DNA of 64,000 bases, from the NCBI GenBank assembly GCA_029263475.1, contig JAJCXK010000041.1:1-64000 (forward strand), in the 5' to 3' direction. This DNA is from Candidatus Nitrosopumilus sp. (GTDB taxonomy: Archaea; Thermoproteota; Nitrososphaeria; Nitrososphaerales; Nitrosopumilaceae). How positions within the stretch are numbered: the first letter of the stretch is position 1; each line of letters starts with the position of its first letter. Below are positions 8,575 to 16,252 of the stretch, in pieces. Below the pieces are notes generated by a model, which was not told the origin of the DNA, ran no database searches, and saw only the letters and a program-made list of their open reading frames with translations. A program made the translations under genes and the position numbers.

Positions 8575-8757
8575 ATGGCAACACACGGTTCACTTACTAA
8601 GGCAGGTAAGGTAAGAGGTCAAACTCCAAAGGTTGAGGGAAGAAAAATTGTTGGTGACAGTTCTAGCGTTGCAAACAAAAGTAACTTCAAGAAGAGATTT
8701 GCATTGGGTAGATATCCCGGTCAAAATAAACCTGGACAAAGACGAAAGAGACGATAA
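8575..8757 (+). CDS. rps30e: Small-subunit ribosomal protein eS30
   Basis: This 60-residue basic protein matches eS30: GSLTKAGKVRGQTPKVEG at the N-terminus, the KSNFKKRFALGRYPGQNK centre and the RRKRR end. In animals eS30 is made as a fusion with the ubiquitin-like FUBI; here, as in other archaea, it is a free protein. It sits between a radical SAM gene and radA with its own short upstream region. Confidence 0.92.
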   Translation: MATHGSLTKAGKVRGQTPKVEGRKIVGDSSSVANKSNFKKRFALGRYPGQNKPGQRRKRR

Positions 8758-8799
8758 TCCATTTTTACACCATTTACTTGTTTTGTGTGATCAATACCA

Positions 8800-8835
8800 T
8801 TATAAAGTACTGGTACCGTACCATACGGTATGGTA
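8800..8835 (+). promoter_or_regulatory. radA core promoter with 17-bp palindrome over the start codon
   Basis: TATAAAG begins near 8801, centred 26 nt before the radA ATG, so transcription should start at the ATG. A perfect inverted repeat, TACCATAC-G-GTATGGTA (8819-8835), straddles that start, with the ATG inside the right arm. A further GGTACC lies just upstream at 8812. The position fits an operator that blocks polymerase loading, or an mRNA hairpin at the 5' end of a leaderless message. Confidence 0.6.
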
Positions 8836-9963
8836 GAAGATTTAAGATTAGATAGCTTAGAGGGCGTAGGTCCTGTAACTACAAGAAAATTATCTGATGC
8901 AGGTGTCCACAACGTCATGGACCTCATCGTTCGAGGACCAGTTGAAATTTCAGAAATAACTGGAATGGAAAAGGATACTGCTGAAAAGATTGTCAATAAA
9001 GCCCGACAACATTTGGTTGAAGGTGGATTAATTTCTAAAGATTTTGTTAGTGCAAGTGAAATTTACAAACACCGACAAAGTATTGGCAAAATTACAACTG
9101 GCACGAATTGTCTTGACACGTTGTTTGATGGCGGTATTGAAACTCAAGCCTTAACTGAAGTTTATGGTGAGTTTGGTTGTGGTAAAACACAATTTGCCCA
9201 TACCATGTCTGTCATGGTTCAAAAATCCAAGGAAGAAGGCGGTCTTGAAGGCGGCGTTTTGTATATTGATACAGAAAACACTTTCAGACCTGAAAGAATT
9301 GTATCCATTGCACAAGCTCATGAAATGGATCCTGAAAAAGTTCTGGACAGTATCATTGTTGCCCGCGCATATAACAGTGCACACCAAACGTTGATTCTAG
9401 AAGAAGCTGGTGCAATAATTGAAGAACACAATGTCAAACTAATCGTTGCAGATTCTGCGGTTGGATTGTTTCGTGCTGAATATCTTGGTAGGGGAACATT
9501 ATCTGTAAGACAACAAAAACTAAATCACTTTGTTCATTTATTGTCCAGAATTGCAGAAACCTACAATTGTGCTGCAATTGCAACAAACCAGGTCATGGCA
9601 TCTCCTGACGTCTTCTTTGGTGATCCAACTCGTCCAATTGGAGGGAATGTGGTTGCACATACAAGTACGTATAGAATATACTTTAAGAAATCAGGTAAGA
9701 AAAGAATTGCTAGAATGGTGGATAGTCCTCATCATCCTGAAGAGGAAGTAATCTTTGCCCTTGGTGAAGCAGGAGTTATAGATCCTGAAGAGGCAGAGAA
9801 AAAGACAAAAAAGGCAACTGCAAAAAAGGCAACTGCAAAAAAGACGAAAGATACTACGGTGGAAGCGCCTGAGGTAGAGCCTACGGTGGAAGCGCCTGAG
9901 GTAAAGGTTGTGGCAGAACCTATGGTTGATCCTGAATCTGATTATGAGCCAATTGAAGAATAA
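8830..9963 (+). CDS. radA: DNA repair and recombination protein RadA
   Basis: RadA is the archaeal Rad51/RecA-type strand-exchange ATPase. It has the N-terminal helix-hairpin-helix domain (residues about 5-60, EGVGPVTTRKL), Walker A GEFGCGKTQ at residues 113-121, Walker B LIVADSAVG near 213, and the DNA-binding loop region following SRIAETYNCAAIATNQV. The recombinase core ends near residue 325. It is followed by an unusual tail of about 50 residues: Lys/Ala/Thr repeats (KKATA twice), then duplicated VEAPEV segments and an acidic end. Other archaeal RadA proteins usually stop near the end of the core. The ATG is set by the TATA spacing. Confidence 0.96.
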   Translation: MVEDLRLDSLEGVGPVTTRKLSDAGVHNVMDLIVRGPVEISEITGMEKDTAEKIVNKARQHLVEGGLISKDFVSASEIYKHRQSIGKITTGTNCLDTLFDGGIETQALTEVYGEFGCGKTQFAHTMSVMVQKSKEEGGLEGGVLYIDTENTFRPERIVSIAQAHEMDPEKVLDSIIVARAYNSAHQTLILEEAGAIIEEHNVKLIVADSAVGLFRAEYLGRGTLSVRQQKLNHFVHLLSRIAETYNCAAIATNQVMASPDVFFGDPTRPIGGNVVAHTSTYRIYFKKSGKKRIARMVDSPHHPEEEVIFALGEAGVIDPEEAEKKTKKATAKKATAKKTKDTTVEAPEVEPTVEAPEVKVVAEPMVDPESDYEPIEE

Positions 9964-10003
9964 CTTTCTTCTCTTTTTTACACTTTAATTTTTTTATTTT
10001 TTA
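9964..10003 (+). terminator. T-rich termination region after radA
   Basis: Runs of six to seven T residues follow the radA stop within 40 nt, in a T-rich context with no strong hairpin. This is the kind of oligo-T signal that ends archaeal transcripts. Confidence 0.5.
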
Positions 10004-10050
10004 TACAATTGATTAAATTATGACGTCATCTGAGTATTTGTGAAAACATT

Positions 10051-11106
10051 GTGACAGATCTTTATCGTTTACTTCCAGAAGAAATGGAGCAATTAGTAAT
10101 TGATATGGGTTATCCTAGATATAGGGCAGATCAAATTCTATTGCCATTATATTACAAATTTCCTAAATCTATTTCTGAGATAAAACAACTTCCAAAAAAA
10201 ATGATTGAGGAATTGGTTGATGCCGGTTATACAATAGGTTCAGCAAAAGAAACTCATCGTGTTGTGAGTGATGATGGGGATACAACAAAACTGCTACTTA
10301 GTCTCACAAATGATGCTTCTGTGGAGACCGTTCTCATGCAATATGATCCTTCAAAGATTGGAGGCCATCCCAGATCAACAATTTGTGTATCCACTCAAAT
10401 TGGTTGTGCAATGGGATGTGTGTTTTGTGCGACAGGTCAAATGGGATTTGAAAAAAATCTCAAAGCTGAACACATTGTATCTCAGGTGATTCATTTTGCA
10501 GATATCTTGAAACAGCGGGGAGAGCATGTGACAAATTTGGTTTTTATGGGAATGGGAGAACCTATGGCAAACTATGATGAGATGATAAGATCTGTAAGAA
10601 TTTTGACGCATGATAGGGGGTTTGGATTGGGTCAACGACATGTAACTATCTCCACCATTGGAATCAAGTCTGGAATAGAAAGATTGGCGGAAGAGTATTT
10701 ACAAATTGGTCTTGCAATATCACTTCATGCCCCAAATAACGAGTTGCGTAAGAATTTGGTTCCTACTGCAAGTCCAAATTCTGTTGAGGAGATCATTGAA
10801 TCTGGGCGAAATTATTTTAAGAAAACCGGACGTCGTGTGACGTTTGAATATACTCTAATGGGTGGAATTAATGATTCTGCTGAAATTGCAACAGATCTGG
10901 CTAGACTTTTGAAAGGCAATGGTTCTCACGTGAATTTAATTCCGATCAACCCCACAGCTGGTGATTTTACACGTCCATCTGAAAATAACGTTAATGCATT
11001 TGAACAAATTTTATCTAATGCTGGCATAAATTGTACTGTTCGTATCGAAAAGGGCACTGAAATTTCAGCTGCATGCGGTCAGCTCAGAACTGATATTATT
11101 GATTAG
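10051..11106 (+). CDS. rlmN: RlmN-type 23S rRNA/tRNA adenine C2-methyltransferase (radical SAM)
   Basis: RlmN methylates C2 of A2503 in 23S rRNA and of A37 in some tRNAs. The 351-residue protein has all marks of the enzyme: radical SAM cysteines C119, C123 and C126 (GCAMGCVFC), the conserved cysteine C112 in ICVSTQ, the methyl-carrying C342 in SAACGQL, and the MGMGEP motif. The N-terminal YRADQI region is also family-typical. RlmN is essentially bacterial, so an intact copy in an archaeal ribosomal neighbourhood implies acquisition from bacteria. The GTG start follows a short AT-rich gap after the radA terminator. Confidence 0.93.
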   Translation: MTDLYRLLPEEMEQLVIDMGYPRYRADQILLPLYYKFPKSISEIKQLPKKMIEELVDAGYTIGSAKETHRVVSDDGDTTKLLLSLTNDASVETVLMQYDPSKIGGHPRSTICVSTQIGCAMGCVFCATGQMGFEKNLKAEHIVSQVIHFADILKQRGEHVTNLVFMGMGEPMANYDEMIRSVRILTHDRGFGLGQRHVTISTIGIKSGIERLAEEYLQIGLAISLHAPNNELRKNLVPTASPNSVEEIIESGRNYFKKTGRRVTFEYTLMGGINDSAEIATDLARLLKGNGSHVNLIPINPTAGDFTRPSENNVNAFEQILSNAGINCTVRIEKGTEISAACGQLRTDIID

Positions 11107-11162
11107 ATTTTCCTAAATTCTGTTCTAAGTCTTAAAATAGGGCTTTCAAAGATTTTACACAC

Positions 11163-11462
11163 ATGGCAACTAAGAAATCCCATGGTCGTTCACATGGATT
11201 TAAACATAAATCTAGATCTGTAATGACAAAAAAGGCTCCCAGAGGTGTTTCTTTCTTGTTACGCGAATATCATGAAGGTCAACAGGCTCTCATCATCATT
11301 GATCCTAGGCAGCACAAGGGATTGCCACATAGACGATATCATGGTAAAGTCGGTGTAGTTACAACTGTTGGTAGACGTACTGTTATTCTTGATGTAAAAT
11401 TAGGTAATAAATCAAAAACTTTAATCACTAGGTTAGATCATGTAAAACCATTCGGTGTATGA
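11163..11462 (+). CDS. rpl21e: Large-subunit ribosomal protein eL21
   Basis: The 99-residue basic protein matches archaeal eL21, with the SHGRSHGFKHKSR N-terminus and the core HKGLPHRRYHGKVGVV. It heads a cluster with rpoF, DUF655 and ksgA, a common archaeal arrangement. TTAAAATAG at 11132-11140 lies about 27 nt upstream of the ATG and is the likely TATA box for the cluster. Confidence 0.95.
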   Translation: MATKKSHGRSHGFKHKSRSVMTKKAPRGVSFLLREYHEGQQALIIIDPRQHKGLPHRRYHGKVGVVTTVGRRTVILDVKLGNKSKTLITRLDHVKPFGV

Positions 11463-11463
11463 T

Positions 11464-11790
11464 ATGGAAGAATTAAAAAAGAAACAAGCTATTTCTCTTT
11501 CTGAAGTAAAAGAAATTTTAGGTAAAGTTGATGTTGAAGAGATGGATCAAATTCAGCGTTGGACATACGATTATGTTTCAAAATTTGTATCAACTGATGC
11601 AAAAGAAGCAAAAGAAATGAAAAAACAACTCATCAAAGAATGTGATTTGACAGAAGACGAGGCTGTTGAAATAGTTAACATTAGACCTACAAGTTTAGCT
11701 GAACTACGTTCCTTCACATTCGGTTGGAAAAAATTAATTCTTGCTGAAACCCTGGAAAAAATGCTCAAAATAATCCAGGAGCATTCGTAA
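11464..11790 (+). CDS. rpoF: DNA-directed RNA polymerase subunit F (Rpo4)
   Basis: Rpo4 is the archaeal counterpart of eukaryotic Rpb4; with Rpo7 it forms the stalk of RNA polymerase. The 108-residue protein is helical with the family-typical middle (IQRWTYDYVSKF) and HRDC-like end. ATG at 11464 lies one base after the eL21 stop; a GTG at 11455 inside eL21 would add three residues but is less likely. The order eL21-rpoF-DUF655-ksgA is a conserved archaeal gene string, which supports the call. Confidence 0.88.
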   Translation: MEELKKKQAISLSEVKEILGKVDVEEMDQIQRWTYDYVSKFVSTDAKEAKEMKKQLIKECDLTEDEAVEIVNIRPTSLAELRSFTFGWKKLILAETLEKMLKIIQEHS

Positions 11791-11810
11791 TTTTTTAGTG
11801 GTATTTTATT

Positions 11811-12377
11811 TTGCACCGGGCACAATCCCCACCTAGAAAATATGATGAGTATGCATATGTTTTGGATTTTAATTCTAGAGGTAAATCATCCACTGTTAGA
11901 GGTAGAGATGGGATAATTGTTACCGCAATTGGTGAAAGTCGACTGACTATTTTGGAGGTGCTTGGAATTCCGAACTCAACATTTGAAATTGGTGAAAAAA
12001 TTTACATTGGAAAAGAAGGACGAACCAAAGTTTTATCCGTTTTAGGAAAGATGGAGTATGCTAAAATTTCATCATCTGCTCAGAGTGAACTAGAAACAGT
12101 AGTGGAAAATATAGTGACTGATAATGAATCCAAATTTGTCGAATATCTAAATAATGCACAACCTTTGACTCCAAGAATTCATGCACTTGAGCTGATTCCT
12201 GGAATTGGAAAGATCTATATGAAAAATATGATTGAAGAAAGAGAGAAGAAAAAGTTTGAAAGTTATCTGGATTTGCAAGAACGGGTTGGACTCAAAGAAC
12301 CAATTAGACATATTTCGGAGCGAATCATGGATGAAGTTACTGGCGAAAGTAGAATGAATCTCTTTGTTAAGAGATGA
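11811..12377 (+). CDS. DUF655 family protein with helix-hairpin-helix
   Basis: The 188-residue protein belongs to the archaeal DUF655 group. It has an N-terminal region (EYAYVLDFNSRGKS) that looks OB-like and a C-terminal helix-hairpin-helix segment around LELIPGIGKIYMKNMIEEREKK, which suggests nucleic-acid binding. No biochemical function is established from sequence. It begins with TTG 21 nt after rpoF, and its stop overlaps the ksgA start (ATGA). The persistent linkage to rpoF and ksgA points to a role in ribosome or RNA metabolism. Confidence 0.82.
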   Translation: MHRAQSPPRKYDEYAYVLDFNSRGKSSTVRGRDGIIVTAIGESRLTILEVLGIPNSTFEIGEKIYIGKEGRTKVLSVLGKMEYAKISSSAQSELETVVENIVTDNESKFVEYLNNAQPLTPRIHALELIPGIGKIYMKNMIEEREKKKFESYLDLQERVGLKEPIRHISERIMDEVTGESRMNLFVKR

Positions 12378-13081
12378 TTAAACGAAAACGGCTTGGACAA
12401 CATTTTCTTAACTCCAATTCCATAGCTCAATCAATTGCTTTTGAGGCAAAAATCACAAAAAAAGACACCGTGTTTGAGATCGGGACTGGATTGGGGATTT
12501 TAACTCCTTTATTATGCACTCACGCTCATAAGGTAATTTCTGTAGATGTAGATGAAAAGCTTGTAAATAAAGCAAAGTCTGCCTTTTCCAATTTGGATAA
12601 TCTGGTTTTAAGATGGGGTGACGGGTTTAAGCAAACAGATACTTTTTCTATTTTTGTATCTAATCTGCCCTATTCTAAGAGTAAGGACGCAATTGAATGG
12701 CTTGCAATGTCTTCTTTTTCTCATGGTGTGGTTATGGTTCAAAAGGAATTTGCCGATAAATTACTTGTGAAGTCATTAAAGAAAAGAAAAGCGGTTAGCA
12801 TTATTGCAAATCATGCGTTTGAAATTACATCCTTGTTTGACGTGGGAAAGAATAATTTTTCTCCTCCTCCAAAAGTTGACTCTGTAGTTTTAAAAATAAT
12901 CAAAAAAAATATTCTGACAAAAGAATTAATCCAAATAATTAACAAAATTTTTTCATATAGGAGAAAAACCGTTAGAAACATTCTAAAACAATTCAACAAA
13001 GAAACTGTGGTAAGTAAACGAGTTGATGATCTTTCAGGAGATGAAATAATTAATCTTGCAAAGCAAATACTTGAAAAATGA
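12374..13081 (+). CDS. ksgA: rRNA adenine dimethyltransferase KsgA/Dim1
   Basis: KsgA/Dim1 dimethylates two adjacent adenines near the 3' end of 16S rRNA. The 235-residue protein shows RLGQHFLNSNSIAQSI, the SAM loop EIGTGLGILTPLL, the catalytic NLPY motif and a short C-terminal helical domain with FSYRRKTVRNILK. It is about 30 residues shorter than typical KsgA, mostly because the N-terminus begins right at the GQHFL motif. It overlaps DUF655 upstream and the next methyltransferase downstream, so it is translated from a polycistronic message. Confidence 0.93.
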   Translation: MIKRKRLGQHFLNSNSIAQSIAFEAKITKKDTVFEIGTGLGILTPLLCTHAHKVISVDVDEKLVNKAKSAFSNLDNLVLRWGDGFKQTDTFSIFVSNLPYSKSKDAIEWLAMSSFSHGVVMVQKEFADKLLVKSLKKRKAVSIIANHAFEITSLFDVGKNNFSPPPKVDSVVLKIIKKNILTKELIQIINKIFSYRRKTVRNILKQFNKETVVSKRVDDLSGDEIINLAKQILEK

Positions 13082-13589
13082 TGAATATCCTCCTTCTGAG
13101 GATACTTTTTTCATAGTGGATAATATCAAAAATGAACACGGCAATTTTGCTTTAGATGTTGGAAGCGGTTCAGGATACTTAACAAAACTGCTTTCTGAAA
13201 ATTTTTCATTTGTAGTTGGAACTGACATTAATTTTGATGTCTTGGCGCATCAAACCTACAAAACCGATAATTTGGTTTGTTGCAGTGGTTCTGATGCGTT
13301 TAAAAAAAAATTTGATTTTATCGTGTGTAATTTACCCTATCTTGCAACTGATGGAATCTTAGATATTGCAACTGATGGTGGAGTTGAGGGCTTTGAAGTT
13401 CCTAAGAAAATATTTGATTCTGTAATTAAAAACATGGCAAAAAATGCAAAATTTATTTTCGTAACCTCCTCATTGTCAAACTATCAAAAACTGATTGACT
13501 ATGCTCAGGAATTGGGTCTGAAAACTCAAATAATTGCTAAACAGAAGCTCTTTTTTGAAGAATTAATTCTCGTGGAGTCTACAAACTGA
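13071..13589 (+). CDS. HemK/PrmC (Mtq2-like) methyltransferase
   Basis: Archaeal HemK-like proteins methylate the glutamine of the GGQ motif in release factor aRF1. The start region YPPSEDTFFIVD, the SAM loop LDVGSGSGYLT and FFEELILVES at the end are typical. The catalytic tetrapeptide, normally NPPY in glutamine methyltransferases, reads NLPY here (VCNLPYLATDG), like the motif of the neighbouring KsgA. TTG at 13071 overlaps ksgA by 11 nt; a TTG at 13056 would overlap by 26 nt. The position after ksgA is a common archaeal context. The function is inferred from the family. Confidence 0.8.
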   Translation: MKNDEYPPSEDTFFIVDNIKNEHGNFALDVGSGSGYLTKLLSENFSFVVGTDINFDVLAHQTYKTDNLVCCSGSDAFKKKFDFIVCNLPYLATDGILDIATDGGVEGFEVPKKIFDSVIKNMAKNAKFIFVTSSLSNYQKLIDYAQELGLKTQIIAKQKLFFEELILVESTN

Positions 13590-14627
13590 TTATTTGCTTA
13601 GTTTAGTTTTTGCCAATGCAAGTATGGCATCCGTCATCTGTGTGGTTGATGCGTTTCCGCCAATATCCCATGTTACTGTTTTCCCTTCGTTGATTACTTC
13701 GTAGGTGGCATCAAATATTGCGTCTCCAATTGCTTTTTCACCCAAGTATTGTGCCATCCAAGCCCCTGATAGTACTGTTGCAGTGGGATTTACTTTATTT
13801 TGTCCTGCAAACTGTGGAGCACTTCCATGTGCTGCTTCAAACATTGCAAAGTTATCTCCCATGTTTGCCGAATATATTAATCCAATAGATCCTACCAGTC
13901 CTGAAGCTAACTCTGAAATAATATCCATAAACAAGTTTGTACTCACAAGAATAGCTCCATTGAACTGTTCTGGCGCTACAACCATTTGCTGTGCCATGTT
14001 ATCGATGTATATTTCTGATAGTTCCACATCTGTTCCCTTTACTGCTTTTTGAGCTGAATCCCAAAAAATACCGTCTGTTTGTTTTAGGATATTTCTTTTG
14101 GTGATTGCGACCATTTTTTTCATGTTGTTCTGGTTAGCCCATTTCATTGCGGAATTTAGAAATCTGTTACATCCCTGTCTTGTAATTTTTCTAATCGCAA
14201 TAGCTGCATCATCTGTGATTTTTGTTTCAATACCCGTGTACAGTCCCTCTGTGGCTTCCCTAAAGCAAACACAATCAAGTTTTCTATTGGGTGTTAATCT
14301 GTCATAGGTTTTAGTTGGTCTGATGTTGGAATATAACTCAAATTTTTGTCTTAATGTCACTGCTACACTTTTTGGTGCTCCTGGGATTGGAATTGTTGTG
14401 GTTGGGCCCTTAAAACATGCATCTGATTCTTCTAAAATTCTTATTGTCTCATCTGGAATGTATGATTTATCTTTTCTTCCGTTCTTTTCCCATTGTTCTG
14501 ATCCTGCCTCACATAGTATAATTTCTGATTGAAAACTACATTCTTTCAAAACCTTGAGCATCGAATCTACGACTTCTGGTCCTATGCCATCTCCTTTCAT
14601 GACCGCAGCTTTTTTACTCAATATCAA
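13590..14627 (-). CDS. Isocitrate/isopropylmalate-family dehydrogenase (probably isocitrate or homoisocitrate)
   Basis: The 345-residue protein is a beta-decarboxylating dehydrogenase: MKGDGIGPEVVDS, LRQKFELYSNIRPTK, FREATEGLYTGIE, ITKRNILKQTDG and HGSAPQFAGQNKVNPTA are all visible. Isocitrate is the likely substrate, because the TCA branch needs it. Homoisocitrate is also possible, because the lysine pathway genes are in the same window. Several signature positions are unusual: the second metal-ligand Asp of the GDxxSD motif is Glu (MDIISE), and the cofactor-selecting positions are Gln-Phe rather than Lys-Tyr (NADP) or Asp-Ile (NAD). The gene is convergent with the HemK gene, with the stops abutting. 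Confidence 0.82.
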   Translation of the reverse strand: MILSKKAAVMKGDGIGPEVVDSMLKVLKECSFQSEIILCEAGSEQWEKNGRKDKSYIPDETIRILEESDACFKGPTTTIPIPGAPKSVAVTLRQKFELYSNIRPTKTYDRLTPNRKLDCVCFREATEGLYTGIETKITDDAAIAIRKITRQGCNRFLNSAMKWANQNNMKKMVAITKRNILKQTDGIFWDSAQKAVKGTDVELSEIYIDNMAQQMVVAPEQFNGAILVSTNLFMDIISELASGLVGSIGLIYSANMGDNFAMFEAAHGSAPQFAGQNKVNPTATVLSGAWMAQYLGEKAIGDAIFDATYEVINEGKTVTWDIGGNASTTQMTDAILALAKTKLSK

Positions 14628-14908
14628 AAATTTTAGGTATTTATTATTTAATTCTACCCTACCCTGCCCAAATTCACATCAAAGTAAAATAATGTCAAAT
14701 TTGATTATTTATTTACAAACACATCTGATTGAGGTCTTAATTGTTCGGATTTGAAAATTTGGAATTGATTGTCAGTTCAAATTGTTGCATTTGATTACTA
14801 TCTCAAATCCGTAAAATGAAAAAACATGTTCAATTTGGAAAATTATGAATAATGCCGTTAGTCTGGTGACAAGTGAATTTATTTACAGATAATTCTTAGG
14901 TAATCTAT
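14628..14908. other. 281-bp intergenic region, divergent promoters
   Basis: No convincing gene is seen in this AT-rich stretch between the minus-strand dehydrogenase and the plus-strand tRNA-Ser. It should hold both promoters. One inverted repeat, CGGATTTGA (14746-14754) and TCAAATCCG (14803-14811), is perfect over 9 bp with a 48-nt spacer, and may be a structured leader or a small RNA; it is not assigned. Confidence 0.4.
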
Positions 14909-14995
14909 GCGGGGGTCGCCTAGCCTGGTAGGGCGTGAGATTGCTAATTTCATGTTCGCAAGAACTCGTGGGTTCGAATCCCTCTCCCCGCGCCA
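14909..14995 (+). tRNA. tRNA-Ser (GCT)
   Basis: Cloverleaf: acceptor GCGGGGG pairs with TCCCCGC, anticodon loop TTGCTAA gives anticodon GCT (14943-14945), and the long variable arm (GTTC-GCAA-GAAC hairpin) is characteristic of class II tRNA-Ser. The T arm is GTGGG-TTCGAAT-CCCTC with one U50-U64 mismatch. The discriminator is G and CCA is encoded (14993-14995). It reads AGC and AGU codons. No intron is present. Confidence 0.95.
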
Positions 14996-15030
14996 TTAAA
15001 ACTTAATAGGCCGATTTTGAAAGTTTTTTC

Positions 15031-15192
15031 ATGGGACGAAGAAAAACTCAAAAAATTATTCGCACAGGTCCAAAAAATGCTACAACTGGGATGTGTCCTC
15101 TTTGCCAAACAATTGGAAAAATCTTTCTTCTCGGTTCACCTGGACAAGAGAGGGCAAAATGTGAGAAATGTCGTCAAGAATTTGAATTGTAG
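15031..15192 (+). CDS. 53-residue putative zinc-ribbon protein
   Basis: This small gene begins MGRRKTQKIIRTGP and contains CPLC (residues 22-25) and CEKC (44-47), a two-knuckle zinc-binding pattern with about 18 residues between. TTAATAGG at 15003-15010 is centred about 26 nt upstream of the ATG, which fits a leaderless transcript. The basic N-terminus suggests nucleic-acid binding. The family is not recognised. It follows tRNA-Ser directly and precedes another small gene. Confidence 0.75.
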   Translation: MGRRKTQKIIRTGPKNATTGMCPLCQTIGKIFLLGSPGQERAKCEKCRQEFEL

Positions 15193-15266
15193 TTCAAAAG
15201 TCTTAGCCTGTCCATCAAAACATTCACCAATAACTTTTTAAGACAATTTTTTATTGAAAGATAATC

Positions 15267-15437
15267 ATGAGTTCAGAAGCTGAAACCATCTATGAGCGAG
15301 TTGCAAAACTTGAAGACGAAATTGCGTTACTCAGAAGTGAAGTTGATATTTTGAAACGAGCGTTAAGGAATAAGATTGCTCGTCACGAAATATCAATGAT
15401 CAAAAAAGGAACTGATGTGGATTCTATTATTGATTAA
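15267..15437 (+). CDS. 56-residue coiled-coil protein
   Basis: The product begins MSSEAETIYERVAKLEDE and has a clear heptad pattern (VAKLEDEIALLRSEVDILK), so one long helix or a coiled-coil dimer is likely. TTTTTAAG at 15235-15242 lies about 28 nt before the ATG and serves as a TATA box. The stop overlaps the convergent SirB1-like gene by 4 nt. The function is unknown; small proteins of this kind can act as scaffold or partner subunits. Confidence 0.68.
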   Translation: MSSEAETIYERVAKLEDEIALLRSEVDILKRALRNKIARHEISMIKKGTDVDSIID

Positions 15438-16252
15438 TTTTTTGTCTTTATCCTTCTAATCAATTCTAAAATAAAGTCTACGTCATCCGCGTTTGGATTT
15501 ATTTCTAAATATTTATTCAAATACTCTAAAGATGTCTCAAAATTTAGTAATCTTTCTTCTAAAATCCCTTTATCTCTTACATCTTCTGGTGATTCTGGAT
15601 ACATTGCCAAAACCATATTGATACATCGTAACGCTTTTTCATAAGCAAATGATTGCAAGTAAGAATTTTTTAAGTTACGAGTAAGTCTGATAAGGATTTG
15701 TTCTTGGTTTACTTCGTCAAGAAATTCAGGCTTGAATTCTAGATTGCCTCCGAAATTGATATCCAGAATATCTTGCAGATCATCTACATCTAGTAAGCGT
15801 CCGTCATAGAACGGATCCAAAATCATTTCTTCATTATACTTTACTAAAATGTGACTTGGAAATCCAACAATCTTAAGATCTAACCCGATAAACTTGGCAA
15901 TCTCTACATATAGAATTGAAATGGTTATTGGAAGTCCTATCTTCTTATCAATCACTTCATTTAGGAAATTATTTTTAGGATTGTAGTAATCGTCATCGTC
16001 TCCGCTAAAACCTAGATTTTCAAAGAGGTGCTCGTTTAGCATTGAGATCAAATATGTTGGATTTTTAACATCGCTTACAGATTCTTTGAGAGATTTTCCA
16101 ATTTGACTTATCTTTTTGATATACTCATCCACATTCAGATCCTGATATTCTACAATTTGTGAAAATTTTAGACACTTTTCAACCAAGTTATAGTTTGGAC
16201 TTTTTACAAATGCAATCCATTCTGCAACTAATGGATCAAATTTATTTTTCAA
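15434..16252 (-). CDS. SirB1-like protein (transglutaminase-like plus TPR)
   Basis: The 272-residue protein matches the SirB1 family: an N-terminal helical region, a transglutaminase-like core (LNEVIDKKIGLPITISILYVE, GFPSHILVKY, ILDPFYDGRLLD) and C-terminal TPR-like helices (SFAYEKALRCINMVLAMYPES, then SLEYLNKYLEINP). The core lacks an obvious catalytic Cys at the usual place, so binding rather than catalysis is likely. The family is mostly bacterial. Its ATG overlaps the stop of the upstream gene by 4 nt, which indicates one operon. The exact function is unknown. Confidence 0.78.
   Translation of the reverse strand: MKNKFDPLVAEWIAFVKSPNYNLVEKCLKFSQIVEYQDLNVDEYIKKISQIGKSLKESVSDVKNPTYLISMLNEHLFENLGFSGDDDDYYNPKNNFLNEVIDKKIGLPITISILYVEIAKFIGLDLKIVGFPSHILVKYNEEMILDPFYDGRLLDVDDLQDILDINFGGNLEFKPEFLDEVNQEQILIRLTRNLKNSYLQSFAYEKALRCINMVLAMYPESPEDVRDKGILEERLLNFETSLEYLNKYLEINPNADDVDFILELIRRIKTKN

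Noticed and set aside
10021-10028. TGACGTCA palindrome before rlmN
   Set aside because: An 8-bp palindrome occurs by chance and has no promoter-relative position that would make it convincing.
14746-14811. Small RNA formed by the CGGATTTGA/TCAAATCCG repeat
   Set aside because: A single 9-bp stem with a 48-nt loop, no C/D or H/ACA boxes and no promoter seen nearby; not enough to call an RNA gene.
15017-15241. Alternative 74-residue reading frame over the zinc-ribbon gene
   Set aside because: It lacks recognisable motifs and its start lies upstream of the predicted transcription start; the CPLC/CEKC frame starting at 15031 fits the TATA box.
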